Shown: positions 1-8,616 of the stretch, piece by piece | Layout of the letters: each line of letters starts with the position of its first letter | Numbering within the stretch: position 1 is the first letter of the stretch | NCBI RefSeq assembly: GCF_016920785.2 | Contig: NW_024609857.1 | Span: 134,533,094 to 134,597,093, forward strand | Length of the DNA: 64,000 nucleotides | Source: Ixodes scapularis | Taxonomy: Eukaryota > Arthropoda > Arachnida > Ixodida > Ixodidae | Direction of reading: 5' to 3' | Translations under genes and position numbers: made by a program | Notes under the pieces: generated by a model | Database searches by the model: none | What the model saw: the letters and a program-made list of their open reading frames with translations, nothing else | What the model was told of the DNA's origin: nothing

Positions 1-849
1 TGAACCGTAAGGTCGGCTGCCTTCGGACTTTTAAAGTTAAACATTGAATTCGGTGAACACAGCGCCAAACTGCTACGTCCACTAAGCGATCGTCGTTTTT
101 TTTTTTCTGAAATTTTCTTCTTTTTGGAATGGGAACGTTGTCGTCGAGAGTTTTACAGGGTGGAATATTTTCGTTGGGCGCACTCACCTAAGCGGTAGAG
201 TCTGGTCTCAACCAACGCATAAAATTTAAAAAAAAGTCGTTTTTTTGCATTAAGAGTGTAGCGCAATGTACCCGTACGAAGAGCAGGTCAACCAAAAGGC
301 GTCCGCTTGTACATGTTACTCAAGGCGCACAAAAATGAAAAGTGTTTTGTCACCTTTCAGTCGAAGTACCACACTTTTGGGTGACACTCTTTTGAATGGG
401 GTCTCGGCCATTAGTCCTTCGTTGGTATTAGCGCGTCTGTTAGTATTTAATGTGCAGAAACTACGTAACATTTGAAGTAAATGCGAGACAGTCATTGCGG
501 CTGCATGAGTACTGCATACACCGCGCAAGGAGCATCCGAAATTGCTTGCTTTGATAGGAGGATAGGAAGTTGTACAGTCAAAGACACAGTGCCTGCCAAC
601 TATTTAACCTACAATAGCATTACCGGGAATCGGTCTTAATCTGGTTCCTGTCTGCTTTTCATTTGCCACACCATACTAGAGTTAGCTGAACATCTAGCAT
701 ACATTAAAATAAGTGATTTTCTTCGCGCGTGCCTGAATAATGCTTGTATTTACTAGAAAATCCACCATACTTGGTGCATTTTGTTTCAGGGTGAGTGTGT
801 TGCTTTCGGCCCGCCTAATATGTATGCTGCTTTTTGTTTAATCTATACA
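1..849. other. AT-rich intergenic DNA without recognised gene
   Basis: No ORF here has recognisable domains. The longest are about 70 codons and overlap on both strands. Homopolymer T/A runs are common. I see no transposon terminus I can support. Confidence 0.5.
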
Positions 850-1450
850 GATAGTGCGATTAGAAAAAAAGCCGTAAAATCTACATGTATGCGGTTTGTG
901 TATGCGAACTATCCGGCCAAGGGGACATAGTATATGGGACAAATCATAACGATCGGTCGGGTAATTAAGTATTTTAATTAACATTTTGATTAGTAATAAT
1001 AGACATATGGTTCCAGTTAGAAACTTGCTGAGCGTCATCCAAAACCAATAAATCAATGCATTTTAGATATAGTTTGAGCGCACGGGGAGCTCAGTAGTGA
1101 ACTACGTCTACCACTCGTGAGGCAGCTACAAAGTTGGGCTATGATAAGAGACGAATAAGCCTTGTGCCTGCTCCACGAGCGGTAACTTTAGTGTGCTACT
1201 GTGCTTCTCATGCGCTCAAAGTTTTTTTCTGAAAACTGATTTTCTGTTTTTCGATGACGCTCAGCGAATTTCTAATTGAAACCTTATGTCCATTTTTACT
1301 CATCAAAAAGTTTATTCACATTTCTTGTTAATTAGCCGACCGATCGTTAGGATTAGCCCCTATACTATGTACCTTTGGCAGTATAACTCATACGCACAAA
1401 CCGCATAAGTGTAGCTTTCACGGCTTTCTTAAAAGAAATACGTTGATCTA
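850..1450. repeat. Diverged inverted-repeat (foldback) unit 1
   Basis: The stretch near 862-1060 recurs in reverse complement near 1248-1443. Shared landmarks are a GCGGTTTGTG block, ACATAGTATA, the block ACGATCGGTCGG with TAATTAA nearby, and a segment ending in GAGCGTCATC. The two arms are separated by about 190 bp and are visibly diverged. This fits an old foldback or MITE-like element, but no target duplication is clear. A more diverged second pair with similar motifs lies at about 1730-2290. Confidence 0.55.
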
Positions 1451-1719
1451 AAAACAAAATTGTATGTGGTGAATATCAAATAAGCTCTTCTCAACCCGTA
1501 TTTTTCAGGAAATATCACGCTTTCTTATTACATCTCTTTCCTGGATGTGAAAAAATGCGCTGTCAGCAGGAACATCTACGTCAATGGTACGAACTTTTTG
1601 ACGTATGGGTGTGCATTCAGTATCTGCGCTGCATGGAATATTGGAAGCAATCTTTCTATACAGAAATATAGTTTTAATCCGACATATTACCTTAAATTAT
1701 ATCTTGAAAAGTTCACTAT

Positions 1720-2300
1720 TTCTGTCTCTGCACGTGAGTTATACGGCCAGGGGCTCATTCATTTTATGGGGGAGGGGGTTGCTAAGTGTCACATTAAATG
1801 TGATAATTAATAATTTTTGTTAATTCACAATTTTAATTTGCGAAATTGACCTCATGGGTTTAATTAGAACCTTGGTGAGCATCATCGCAAATCACTAAAT
1901 CATCAAATTTAAGAAAGATGCGCGGAGGTGCGTTAAGCTTACAACTCATACAACGTACGCAAGGCTGGCGGTGCAGAAACGCGGATGATAGTATATTATG
2001 CGTGTAGTTTGCACCACCAGACTTTTACAGGTTGCACGATAGGTAATTACTTAGGTACACATCCGCGCATTTTCTCTGCAGCGACCCATTAGTAAATTTG
2101 GTTTACTGGTATTGGTGAGTCCCAGGAAATTTCTGATTGGAACCATGGGTTTAGTTTTAATAATTACGCCATTTAACAAATGTTAGTTAATTATTCAATT
2201 TGTAATGATCAGCACTTATATTGTATACCATAGGCCGTATGACTCACCTAGACAAACCGATTTGAGTACGTTTCACTACTTTTTTTTTATAAATCTGTTC
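1720..2300. repeat. Diverged inverted-repeat (foldback) unit 2
   Basis: The arm near 1735-1905 (TGAGTTATACGGCC, a GATAATTAA block, CATGGGTTTAATTAGAACC) is mirrored near 2105-2270 (GGTTCCAATCAG side, TAATTA block, GGCCGTATGACTCA). The motifs match those of the unit at 850-1450, so these look like two ancient copies of one foldback family. No coding capacity is visible. Confidence 0.45.
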
Positions 2301-2449
2301 GAAGTAAAATTAAACACTTTGTATATAAGCCCTTATGTGAGACGAGTTAGTGTCCAGGCCAGCTCAGTGAATTTGTCATGTTGAACGTCCAGGGCAACTC
2401 AACGACAGAAAAAAGGTACACTATATCACATAAACGGGAGTTGCATTTT

Positions 2450-3181
2450 AGAGCGCAGCACTTAGGGGCCCGTTCCCGGCTTGAGCGGCGTCGGCGTCGC
2501 CGTCGCCGTCGGCGTAACCAAGGTCATCCCAAGGTCACTTGACCCCCAAGGTCACCCCAAGGTCACGTGACCCCTCCCCCAGGGTCACGTAAGCCCTGGG
2601 GTCACGTGACCCCCGCTGACGTCATCAGTGACGTCACTGATGACGTCACCGGTATCCGCATCGTCATCGTCATCATCACTGATGACGTCATCAGTGACGT
2701 CACTGATGACGTCACCGGCATCCGCATCATCATCGACATCATCACTGATGACGTCATCAGTGACGTCACTGATGACGTCACCGGCATCCGCATCGTCATC
2801 GACATCATCACTGATGACGTCATCAGTGACGTCACTGATGACGTCACCGGCATCCGCATCGTCATCGTCATCATCACTGATGACGTCACCGGCATCCGCA
2901 TCGTCATTGTCATCATCACTGATGAGGTCATCAGTGATGTCACTGATGACGTCATCGGTATCCGCATCGTCATCGTTACTGATGACGTCATCGGCATCCG
3001 CATCGTCATCGTTACTGATGACATCATCAGCATCGTCATCGTCACGTGACCCCTCTAGGTCACGTGACCCCCACCCAAGGTCACTTGACCCCCCCCCCCC
3101 AGTACCCTTCCCTCCTCCTCCTCAAGAGCTGCGCTCTAATTCGGCGTTACAGGGAGTTGTAAACGGCTTTCACTTTTTTTA
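2450..3181 (+). mobile_element. Palindrome-packed repeat (HINE-like), copy A, CRE core
   Basis: The left end carries AGAGCGCAGC(A)CTTAGGGG, a conserved GGCCCGTTCCCGGCTTGAGCG block and a GTCGGC-type microsatellite. The right end carries CTCCTCCTCAAGAGCTGCGC, then AATTCGGCGTTACAGGGAG and a T-rich tail. The two ends contain AGAGCGCAGCTCTT in inverted orientation. The core begins and ends with GGTCACGTGACC palindromes and is filled from about 2615 to 3040 with TGACGTCA palindromes spaced by a CATCGTCATC-rich linker. Long ORFs read through the array in several frames only because it is repetitive. Related copies in this window share the ends but not the core. Confidence 0.85.
2614..3040. repeat. 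CRE (TGACGTCA) palindromic minisatellite
   Basis: About fifteen perfect TGACGTCA octamers occur in about 430 bp. Most sit in extended palindromes of the form TGATGACGTCATCA or AGTGACGTCACT. The higher-order unit is roughly 90-100 bp and ends with CCGGCATCCGCATCG. TGACGTCA is the consensus site of CREB/ATF bZIP factors. Whether such factors bind here is unknown. Confidence 0.85.
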
Positions 3182-3578
3182 ATGAATATTTTATATGCAT
3201 TTTAAAATCCGTGCGGAAAACAAGTGGCGCCGCGGCATTGTTCCCAAGGGACCACGCCGCGGCGCCCCTTGAAAGAGCCGATGTTCAGCAAGAGTATTGC
3301 GTAGGCAGAGAGCGAAACTTTGAAATATCTATTACACGAACTGCTGCGTTGGCAGGTGACCAAATCATTACAAAAATAGCCCTTCAGCTAAGTCTTCCTC
3401 GTTTTTAGTCGCTGCATGCCTGTAATAAAAAAAGGGGGCCACACAAAATTATTTCGTTTTTGCAACCGCGGCCGGAGGCCGAACGGGCCGTAGTAATCTC
3501 TTTAAACAGATGTCAGCTAAGATTAGCACACCGCAACACACCACGCATGGTGGTACAGTCCGCGCGTACCATTCTATA
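3182..3578. other. Unassigned spacer
   Basis: The flanks carry GC-rich text (CCGCGGCATTG and CCACGCCGCGGCG, about 3228-3262). No domain-bearing ORF or element terminus is supported in this stretch. Confidence 0.4.
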
Positions 3579-3586
3579 CTATAGAC

Positions 3587-3916
3587 CAGTGGTTCTGAAA
3601 TAGGGGTCCGCGGACCCTCTGGGATCCGCGAAGGCATTCTAGGGGTCCGCGAAGCATCGCCTCATCAGTCAAGCTCGGCAGTAAAAGTCGTACTCTTTTC
3701 AGATTGAGAAGAAATATTCCAATTTTCGAGTTAGTTTTCTGGTGTGTATGTCAATGAAAGAAGTCTACTTCAAACTAGCCCCTAGTTATATTTATTTATT
3801 AAATATTTATCGACATTTACGTGTACATTTTCCCTCCTCTCATCATGGACGGCGTCCCCCATCTTCTCCGCCGATCCACAAGGGGTCCGCGAAACATCAA
3901 TGGTTGAGAAACACTG
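3587..3916. mobile_element. hAT-type MITE, 330 bp, with 8-bp target duplication
   Basis: The element starts CAGTGGTTCTGAAA and ends GGTTGAGAAACACTG, an imperfect terminal inverted repeat of the common CAGTGGTTCTCAACC hAT type. It is flanked by the direct repeat CTATAGAC (3579-3586 and 3917-3924), the 8-bp duplication expected of hAT. Internal GGGGTCCGCG(A/G) blocks occur near both ends. No transposase is encoded, so this is a non-autonomous copy. The perfect duplication suggests a fairly recent insertion. Confidence 0.9.
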
Positions 3917-3924
3917 CTATAGAC

Positions 3925-4800
3925 GGCCATGGAAAGCACACAATCACTTCATGCACTTTTGAAAGCCAGGGAAACAGCAGCGACCATCGCTTTGCAGTTA
4001 TGCCCACTCACTCCACTATGGAGCGAAACGTTATTTAAGAAAAGGGGGGCAAAAACTACTCCTCATATCAATTTCATTCGCGACTGTGACTGGTGAGTGT
4101 TGTCCATTAGTAATTCACAAATTTCTGGTTAAAAATAAATTACTACAATTGAATGACTAAGTTTTGCAATTTTGGAACAAATTCGAATTCTAATTTACCA
4201 ATTCTACTCAAACGAATACTTTTTTTTTTATAATTTTGTAACACTGCCACCTGATTATGTAAAACCATTGAGATACAGAAATTCACTAAGCACCTAACTC
4301 CCTGCCCATCTGCGGACTCGTGGGTCTTAGAAAGCGTCAACCACAACCGTTTGCGCAGAACTGACCAACAGTCGGAGCCACAGCACGCACAGGGGAACAT
4401 AAAAGGTGTTACATAAAAGTACAATGTCCACCATTTTTAGGATTGAGAGAAATGACAAACATTATAATTTCGATGTGCACATTGAATATTTTGCAGTGAC
4501 GCATGTCTGACACCAAGCTGAACTTCTATTTCACAATTACAGCGATGACAAACACTGTTGCATCTACACTGTTGCACTGTTGCACAAACACTGTTGCACG
4601 TTTCATTCACGCTGTCGGTGAACCACATTTGCGAGGTTGTTGCGAACGTAATTGGATTAAAATTCCTTTTAGTTTCACGCACATCTGAAAATGGAACTGT
4701 GCGGCTCTGAAACGCAACCGTGAAAGCAGCATAACATCTACCCAACCACAAGCAAAAGAATTAAAATAAGTTTATTATTTTTGCAGTAATTATAAAATAA
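3925..4800. other. Unassigned spacer with a CACTGTTGCA minisatellite
   Basis: No supported gene. At about 4552-4603 the motif CACTGTTGCA is iterated four or five times with variable spacing. Short ORFs on both strands here have no recognisable domain. Confidence 0.4.
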
Positions 4801-4998
4801 CTGTCAAGTATCATACTGAGAACTTGTCTTCCTATTACACCGATTTAAAATAGGTGAATCGAAATCCCCAATATGTGGTGAAGGTAAGGTCCTGTACATC
4901 GAACAATACACGGTTTACACACAAGCCAGGGTGTTTGGCCACAGTGGGTGTGGGCAATGCTCGTGCGCAAAAACCAGATTCGCGTGAGGCAAAGCACC

Positions 4999-5043
4999 TG
5001 CGCATGCGCAGTGCCGAACAGCGCCAGCATCTGCGCATGCGCA
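4999..5043. promoter_or_regulatory. Pair of NRF1-type palindromes
   Basis: Two perfect TGCGCATGCGCA dodecamers lie at 4999-5010 and 5032-5043, 33 bp apart. They sit in a locally GC-rich patch of otherwise AT-rich DNA, followed by GCGTGACGTTAC at about 5071. TGCGCATGCGCA is the consensus palindrome of NRF1 (erect wing in flies) and marks many animal promoters. I find no downstream gene I can support, so a promoter function is only possible. Confidence 0.45.
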
Positions 5044-5429
5044 TTGTCGACAGCAGCGCGACCGTAGTGGCGTGACGTTACAGAGTTGAGTTGACCAATT
5101 TGTAGCACATCGTATACAAATCTCTCGGCGCCGTTGCAAAAACTTAACAACTTCACTTCGGTGCGGAAAAGTACTATTTTATTATATCATTTAATAGGAT
5201 AACATGAAAAGGAAAGTAATTGCAATATAGTTGCATCATTTTGTCAAATTAGGGAACTTTTAAAGTGCCTCTTGTTAGCTAGTGATTCTAATTTTACGTG
5301 ATTAACTGCTTTTGTAAAAAAAATTAGTTTCAAATGTAATCATTCTGCAGTGTATTTGTGACCCAGTTTACCACAGTATAGCAGTTTCCTTTTCATCGTA
5401 CACACAGTCACATCATGGAAGGAGATTAA

Positions 5430-5580
5430 AGCTGACTTGGACGTAGTTCAACTACTCTACTCAAACTACTGTAGTTTAACTACTTTTCCGAGTAACTTGG
5501 TAACTTTCAATTACAACTTTATTTAAGTAATTAGTAGTTTAATTTAACTACATTTTTCAGGTAACTTCTACTCAAACTAC
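5430..5580. mobile_element. Left arm of a hAT-like remnant
   Basis: The text is dense in AGTAACT/AGTTACT, CTACTCAAACTAC and AGTTGAACTAC-like words. The same style of sequence resumes at about 13660-13815. Between them lie an LTR element and a hAT dimerisation-domain ORF (13281-13655). I read 5430-5580 and 12375-13815 as two parts of one old hAT element split by the LTR insertion. The outer boundaries are uncertain. Confidence 0.45.
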
Positions 5581-5837
5581 TGTTGTCAACAACAGGAGCC
5601 GTCGGCACATGTGCGCGAGAACCGCGAACGCATGCCGCAACCGATCCACGCGATGTGGTATCATCGGCGTGTGACGTCACTTAGATAGGCTGTGTGTGGA
5701 CAACGAAAAAGAGGAGGTAGACTCGAGATGAACGAGATTCGGAAGGTAGGTACCCGTCTCGGTGACGAGCGGGTATCGTCGAAATAAACCGCTTGTTTTT
5801 TTAAGAAAATGAAGAACGAAACGTCTGTGTGACTACA
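5581..5837 (+). repeat. 5' LTR of the gypsy element
   Basis: It starts TG and ends CA, with a short internal dyad at its left edge (TGTTGTCAACAACA). It matches the split copy at 8444-8616 and 12291-12374. It contains a CRE-like GTGACGTCAC and an AATAAA-containing AAATAAACCG near 5785, a possible polyadenylation signal. Confidence 0.9.
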
Positions 5838-5972
5838 GGAAAGCTCAGAAGTGGGATCGAGAGGCCCCGACTTGAGAAGCCGTTCGGATTGAATGCTACA
5901 ACGTAAGTAGCGCTCTACGAATTCTTGCTTTACCCGAGATCCTCGACGAGAGCTTCGTCCACGTAAATCCCG

Positions 5973-8237
5973 ATGTCGAGAAGACGTAAGCTAACGACAG
6001 GAGGGCAGGGGACCCCACGAGAGGATGATCCGACGACCACAGATGTGCTTCGCAGTGCGGAGGTGCGTGACGGACACTCGGACCACGACGATCGCCAACA
6101 CGACAATTTGACGACGGAAGCCGGGGACACCGCGACGTCGAACGACCACGGCCTAGCTCCTGACGGTGCAACGTCCGGAGTCCTTGACTTTCAAGTGCTC
6201 ATGCAAGCCGCGATACGAACTGCCGTACGCGAAGCATTGGAAGGAGCGGCCCAGCTTTTCCAAACGACGCAGTCACCACAACGCCACCCACCAACGGGGG
6301 CTTCGAGCGCCATAGACGGACGGCTGGCTACGACGAGCGCCCAGTTGGTGCCAGTATATGATCCATCATCGGACACCCAGCTTACGGTGGAAGCGTGGCT
6401 CAACAAGGTTGACAATCTTGCTGCGGCCTATGAATGGAGTGATCGACAAACGACCTGCTTTGCTCTCACTAAGCTTCACGGCGTCGCAAAGACATGGTAT
6501 GACGGTTTGACCTCTGTTCAACGAACCTGGCACGAGTGGAAAGTGGAAATGAAAAAGGCCTTTCCGTCGGCATCGAGTTTTCAACACGTCTTTAGGGACA
6601 TGGAGAAAAGAAAGAAAGGGCGCCACGAGACCATCGAAGCGTACTTTTATGACAAGCTGGCGAAAGCACGACGCTGCAACCTGGATGACGGGACGTGCAT
6701 CGAGTACCTGATCACTGGACTAGAAGACGAAGATTTAGTGCGGTCTCTGAGCGTGCGAGATTACGCCACCCCAGACGAGCTACTTCGGTGCATGAAGCGA
6801 CTGCATGAACGAGTCGATGTGATCAAGCAGACTCGGGCCAAAACCCTCCATCAACCGCCGACTGGTCAATATGAAGATCACGGTTTAGACAACAACGAGC
6901 CGACGACCAGGGCTCCACGAAAAAGATTCAACGAAACAGGCGAGCCACTTTGTTTTAATTGCTCGACATACGGACATTTCTCGGCTGCATGCCCGAAACC
7001 TCAGAAAAAACCAAGATGCACCAATTGTGGGAAATCTGGTCACGAGACGAAAGACTGCTTTCAAAAAAGAAACTCAACGAACACGAGTGACAAGAAAGCA
7101 AATGTTCTAACCCAACAAGGTAACAAGACGTGGGACTGCATGGCGCCAAACGAGAAGTATTTCATGCAGGCAATTCTAAACGACAAGCCAATCAAAGCTT
7201 TCGTCGACATGGGAAGCCAGTGCGTAACGTTACGAGAAAGCGAAGCGCAGCTGATGAACGTGACCTACGAACCGTTGAATCATCCATTCACAATCAACGG
7301 GTTTGGCTCTGGAAAAACGACGCCTTTAGGGAGTTTCCAAGCAACATTGACGGTCGACCAAGCCAAGGCCAACGTCAAGGTGTACGTGGTGCGCGACGCA
7401 GTGCAGGTTGTTCCGCTGCTTGTCGGACAGCCTTTTACTGAACAACCTCATATTACGGTGGTACGTCGCAAGAACACCCTACGCATTTTCGAAGAGCGTG
7501 ACACGTCTGATGATGAGGACGGGACTTTGGCCAATTTTAAGATACCAGTCCTGCCTCCACGACGCGTAAGCCTCTGGGTCAAAGAAGCGGTCGTAATCCC
7601 TCCGAGCTACGTCGGGATTATCGCGTTCCGCTCCGGAGAAGAGACACAGGAAACCCACGGAGACATCTTTATTGGTGGCAGTATCCACGAATCGCGTGGG
7701 CATTACGTCCCGACCTGTGTTTTGAGAAAAGATGAACTGGGAGAACTGTATATCCCCGTAACTAACATATCGGCTACGCCGCTGATTGTCGCTGAAAAGG
7801 AACAGATCGCTAGGGTAACATGGTGCACGGAAGACGACGCTAACACCAACCTCGACGCGTACGTAAACTACAGCGAAAGAAAGCCGACAACCCTGATTGC
7901 AGCAGAGGACGTAGATGTCAGTCCATCTATTTCTGACTCGCAAAAGAAAGCCCTCGTCAACCCGATTAATGAGTACCGCGACTGCTTCGCTACATCCCTA
8001 TCGGAATGGGGGTGCGCGAAGGCAACAAAGACGAAGCACATTGACGCGCTCAGTAGGGCTCCTGCATCGAGACCTGAAGAAATGGATATCGCAACGGGCG
8101 AGTTGTGGAAGCTGCGCCCTAAATACCGAGGCCCGTATATCGTTGTAGAAAAGGTACCTCCCGATAGGTATAAAGTGAAAGATCTACCCAGAGACCCAAC
8201 GGTCGCAACGTTTCTACGAAGGTGTTGCCGCTGTTGA
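5973..8237 (+). CDS. Gag-protease polyprotein of a deleted Ty3/gypsy element
   Basis: This is an open frame of 754 codons. A gag capsid-like region (about residues 130-290, with VEAWLNKVDNLAAAYEWSD) is followed by two CCHC zinc knuckles at about residues 326-362 (CFNCSTYGHFSAAC and CTNCGKSGHETKDC). A retropepsin-like domain follows at about residue 410 (AFVDMGSQC), where the usual D-T/S-G reads DMG, so activity is doubtful. At about residue 680 the sequence jumps in frame from the protease/RT linker (CFATSLSEWGC) to the end of RNase H (HIDALSRAP). It then jumps to the post-integrase GPY/F-type module (KYRGPYIVVEKVPPDRYKVKDL). RT, most of RNase H and integrase are absent. Near 8200 a one-base shift separates the last part of the module, whose other frame (AVDQMKRF) continues to about 8359. 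Confidence 0.85.
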   Translation: MSRRRKLTTGGQGTPREDDPTTTDVLRSAEVRDGHSDHDDRQHDNLTTEAGDTATSNDHGLAPDGATSGVLDFQVLMQAAIRTAVREALEGAAQLFQTTQSPQRHPPTGASSAIDGRLATTSAQLVPVYDPSSDTQLTVEAWLNKVDNLAAAYEWSDRQTTCFALTKLHGVAKTWYDGLTSVQRTWHEWKVEMKKAFPSASSFQHVFRDMEKRKKGRHETIEAYFYDKLAKARRCNLDDGTCIEYLITGLEDEDLVRSLSVRDYATPDELLRCMKRLHERVDVIKQTRAKTLHQPPTGQYEDHGLDNNEPTTRAPRKRFNETGEPLCFNCSTYGHFSAACPKPQKKPRCTNCGKSGHETKDCFQKRNSTNTSDKKANVLTQQGNKTWDCMAPNEKYFMQAILNDKPIKAFVDMGSQCVTLRESEAQLMNVTYEPLNHPFTINGFGSGKTTPLGSFQATLTVDQAKANVKVYVVRDAVQVVPLLVGQPFTEQPHITVVRRKNTLRIFEERDTSDDEDGTLANFKIPVLPPRRVSLWVKEAVVIPPSYVGIIAFRSGEETQETHGDIFIGGSIHESRGHYVPTCVLRKDELGELYIPVTNISATPLIVAEKEQIARVTWCTEDDANTNLDAYVNYSERKPTTLIAAEDVDVSPSISDSQKKALVNPINEYRDCFATSLSEWGCAKATKTKHIDALSRAPASRPEEMDIATGELWKLRPKYRGPYIVVEKVPPDRYKVKDLPRDPTVATFLRRCCRC

Positions 8238-8443
8238 CCAAATGAAGCGCTTCACGGCCAGCGCTGAGAGTAGCACCGACAGCAGTGACGACGGCCTGTC
8301 AACGGAAACGGAGAGCGACACAGATATAGCAGGGGTAGAACCTCAGCAAGAGCTAGCGTGAGTCGGATGATCACTTCGCCGAAACATTCCAAGTTCCAGC
8401 GACGAGAAGACCCAGCCGGGGCGACTGGGATGGAGGATGGCCG

Positions 8444-8616
8444 TGTTGTCAACAACAGGAGCCGTCGGCACGTGTGCGCGAGAACCGCGAACGCATGCCG
8501 CAACCGATCCACGCGATGTGGTATCATCGGCGTAAGACGTCACTTAGATAGGCTGTGTGTGGACAACGAAGAAGAGGAGGTAGACTCGAGATGAACGAGA
8601 TTCGGAAGGTAGGTAC
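8444..8616 (+). repeat. First part of the split 3' LTR
   Basis: It matches 5581-5753 of the 5' LTR with few differences and stops at GGTAGGTAC, where the TIR element begins. The upstream TGGGATGGAGGATGG is the likely polypurine tract. The remaining LTR sequence resumes at 12287-12291. Confidence 0.88.

Noticed and set aside
2614..3040. CRISPR-like array
   Set aside because: The spacers are themselves repeated, the unit is palindromic throughout, the setting is eukaryotic, and no cas gene is present.
2567..3182. Long ORFs on both strands (about 150-185 codons, TS/MT-rich and DV-rich)
   Set aside because: They are translations of the TGACGTCA minisatellite, open in several frames because of its repetitive composition. 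No start context or domain supports a gene.
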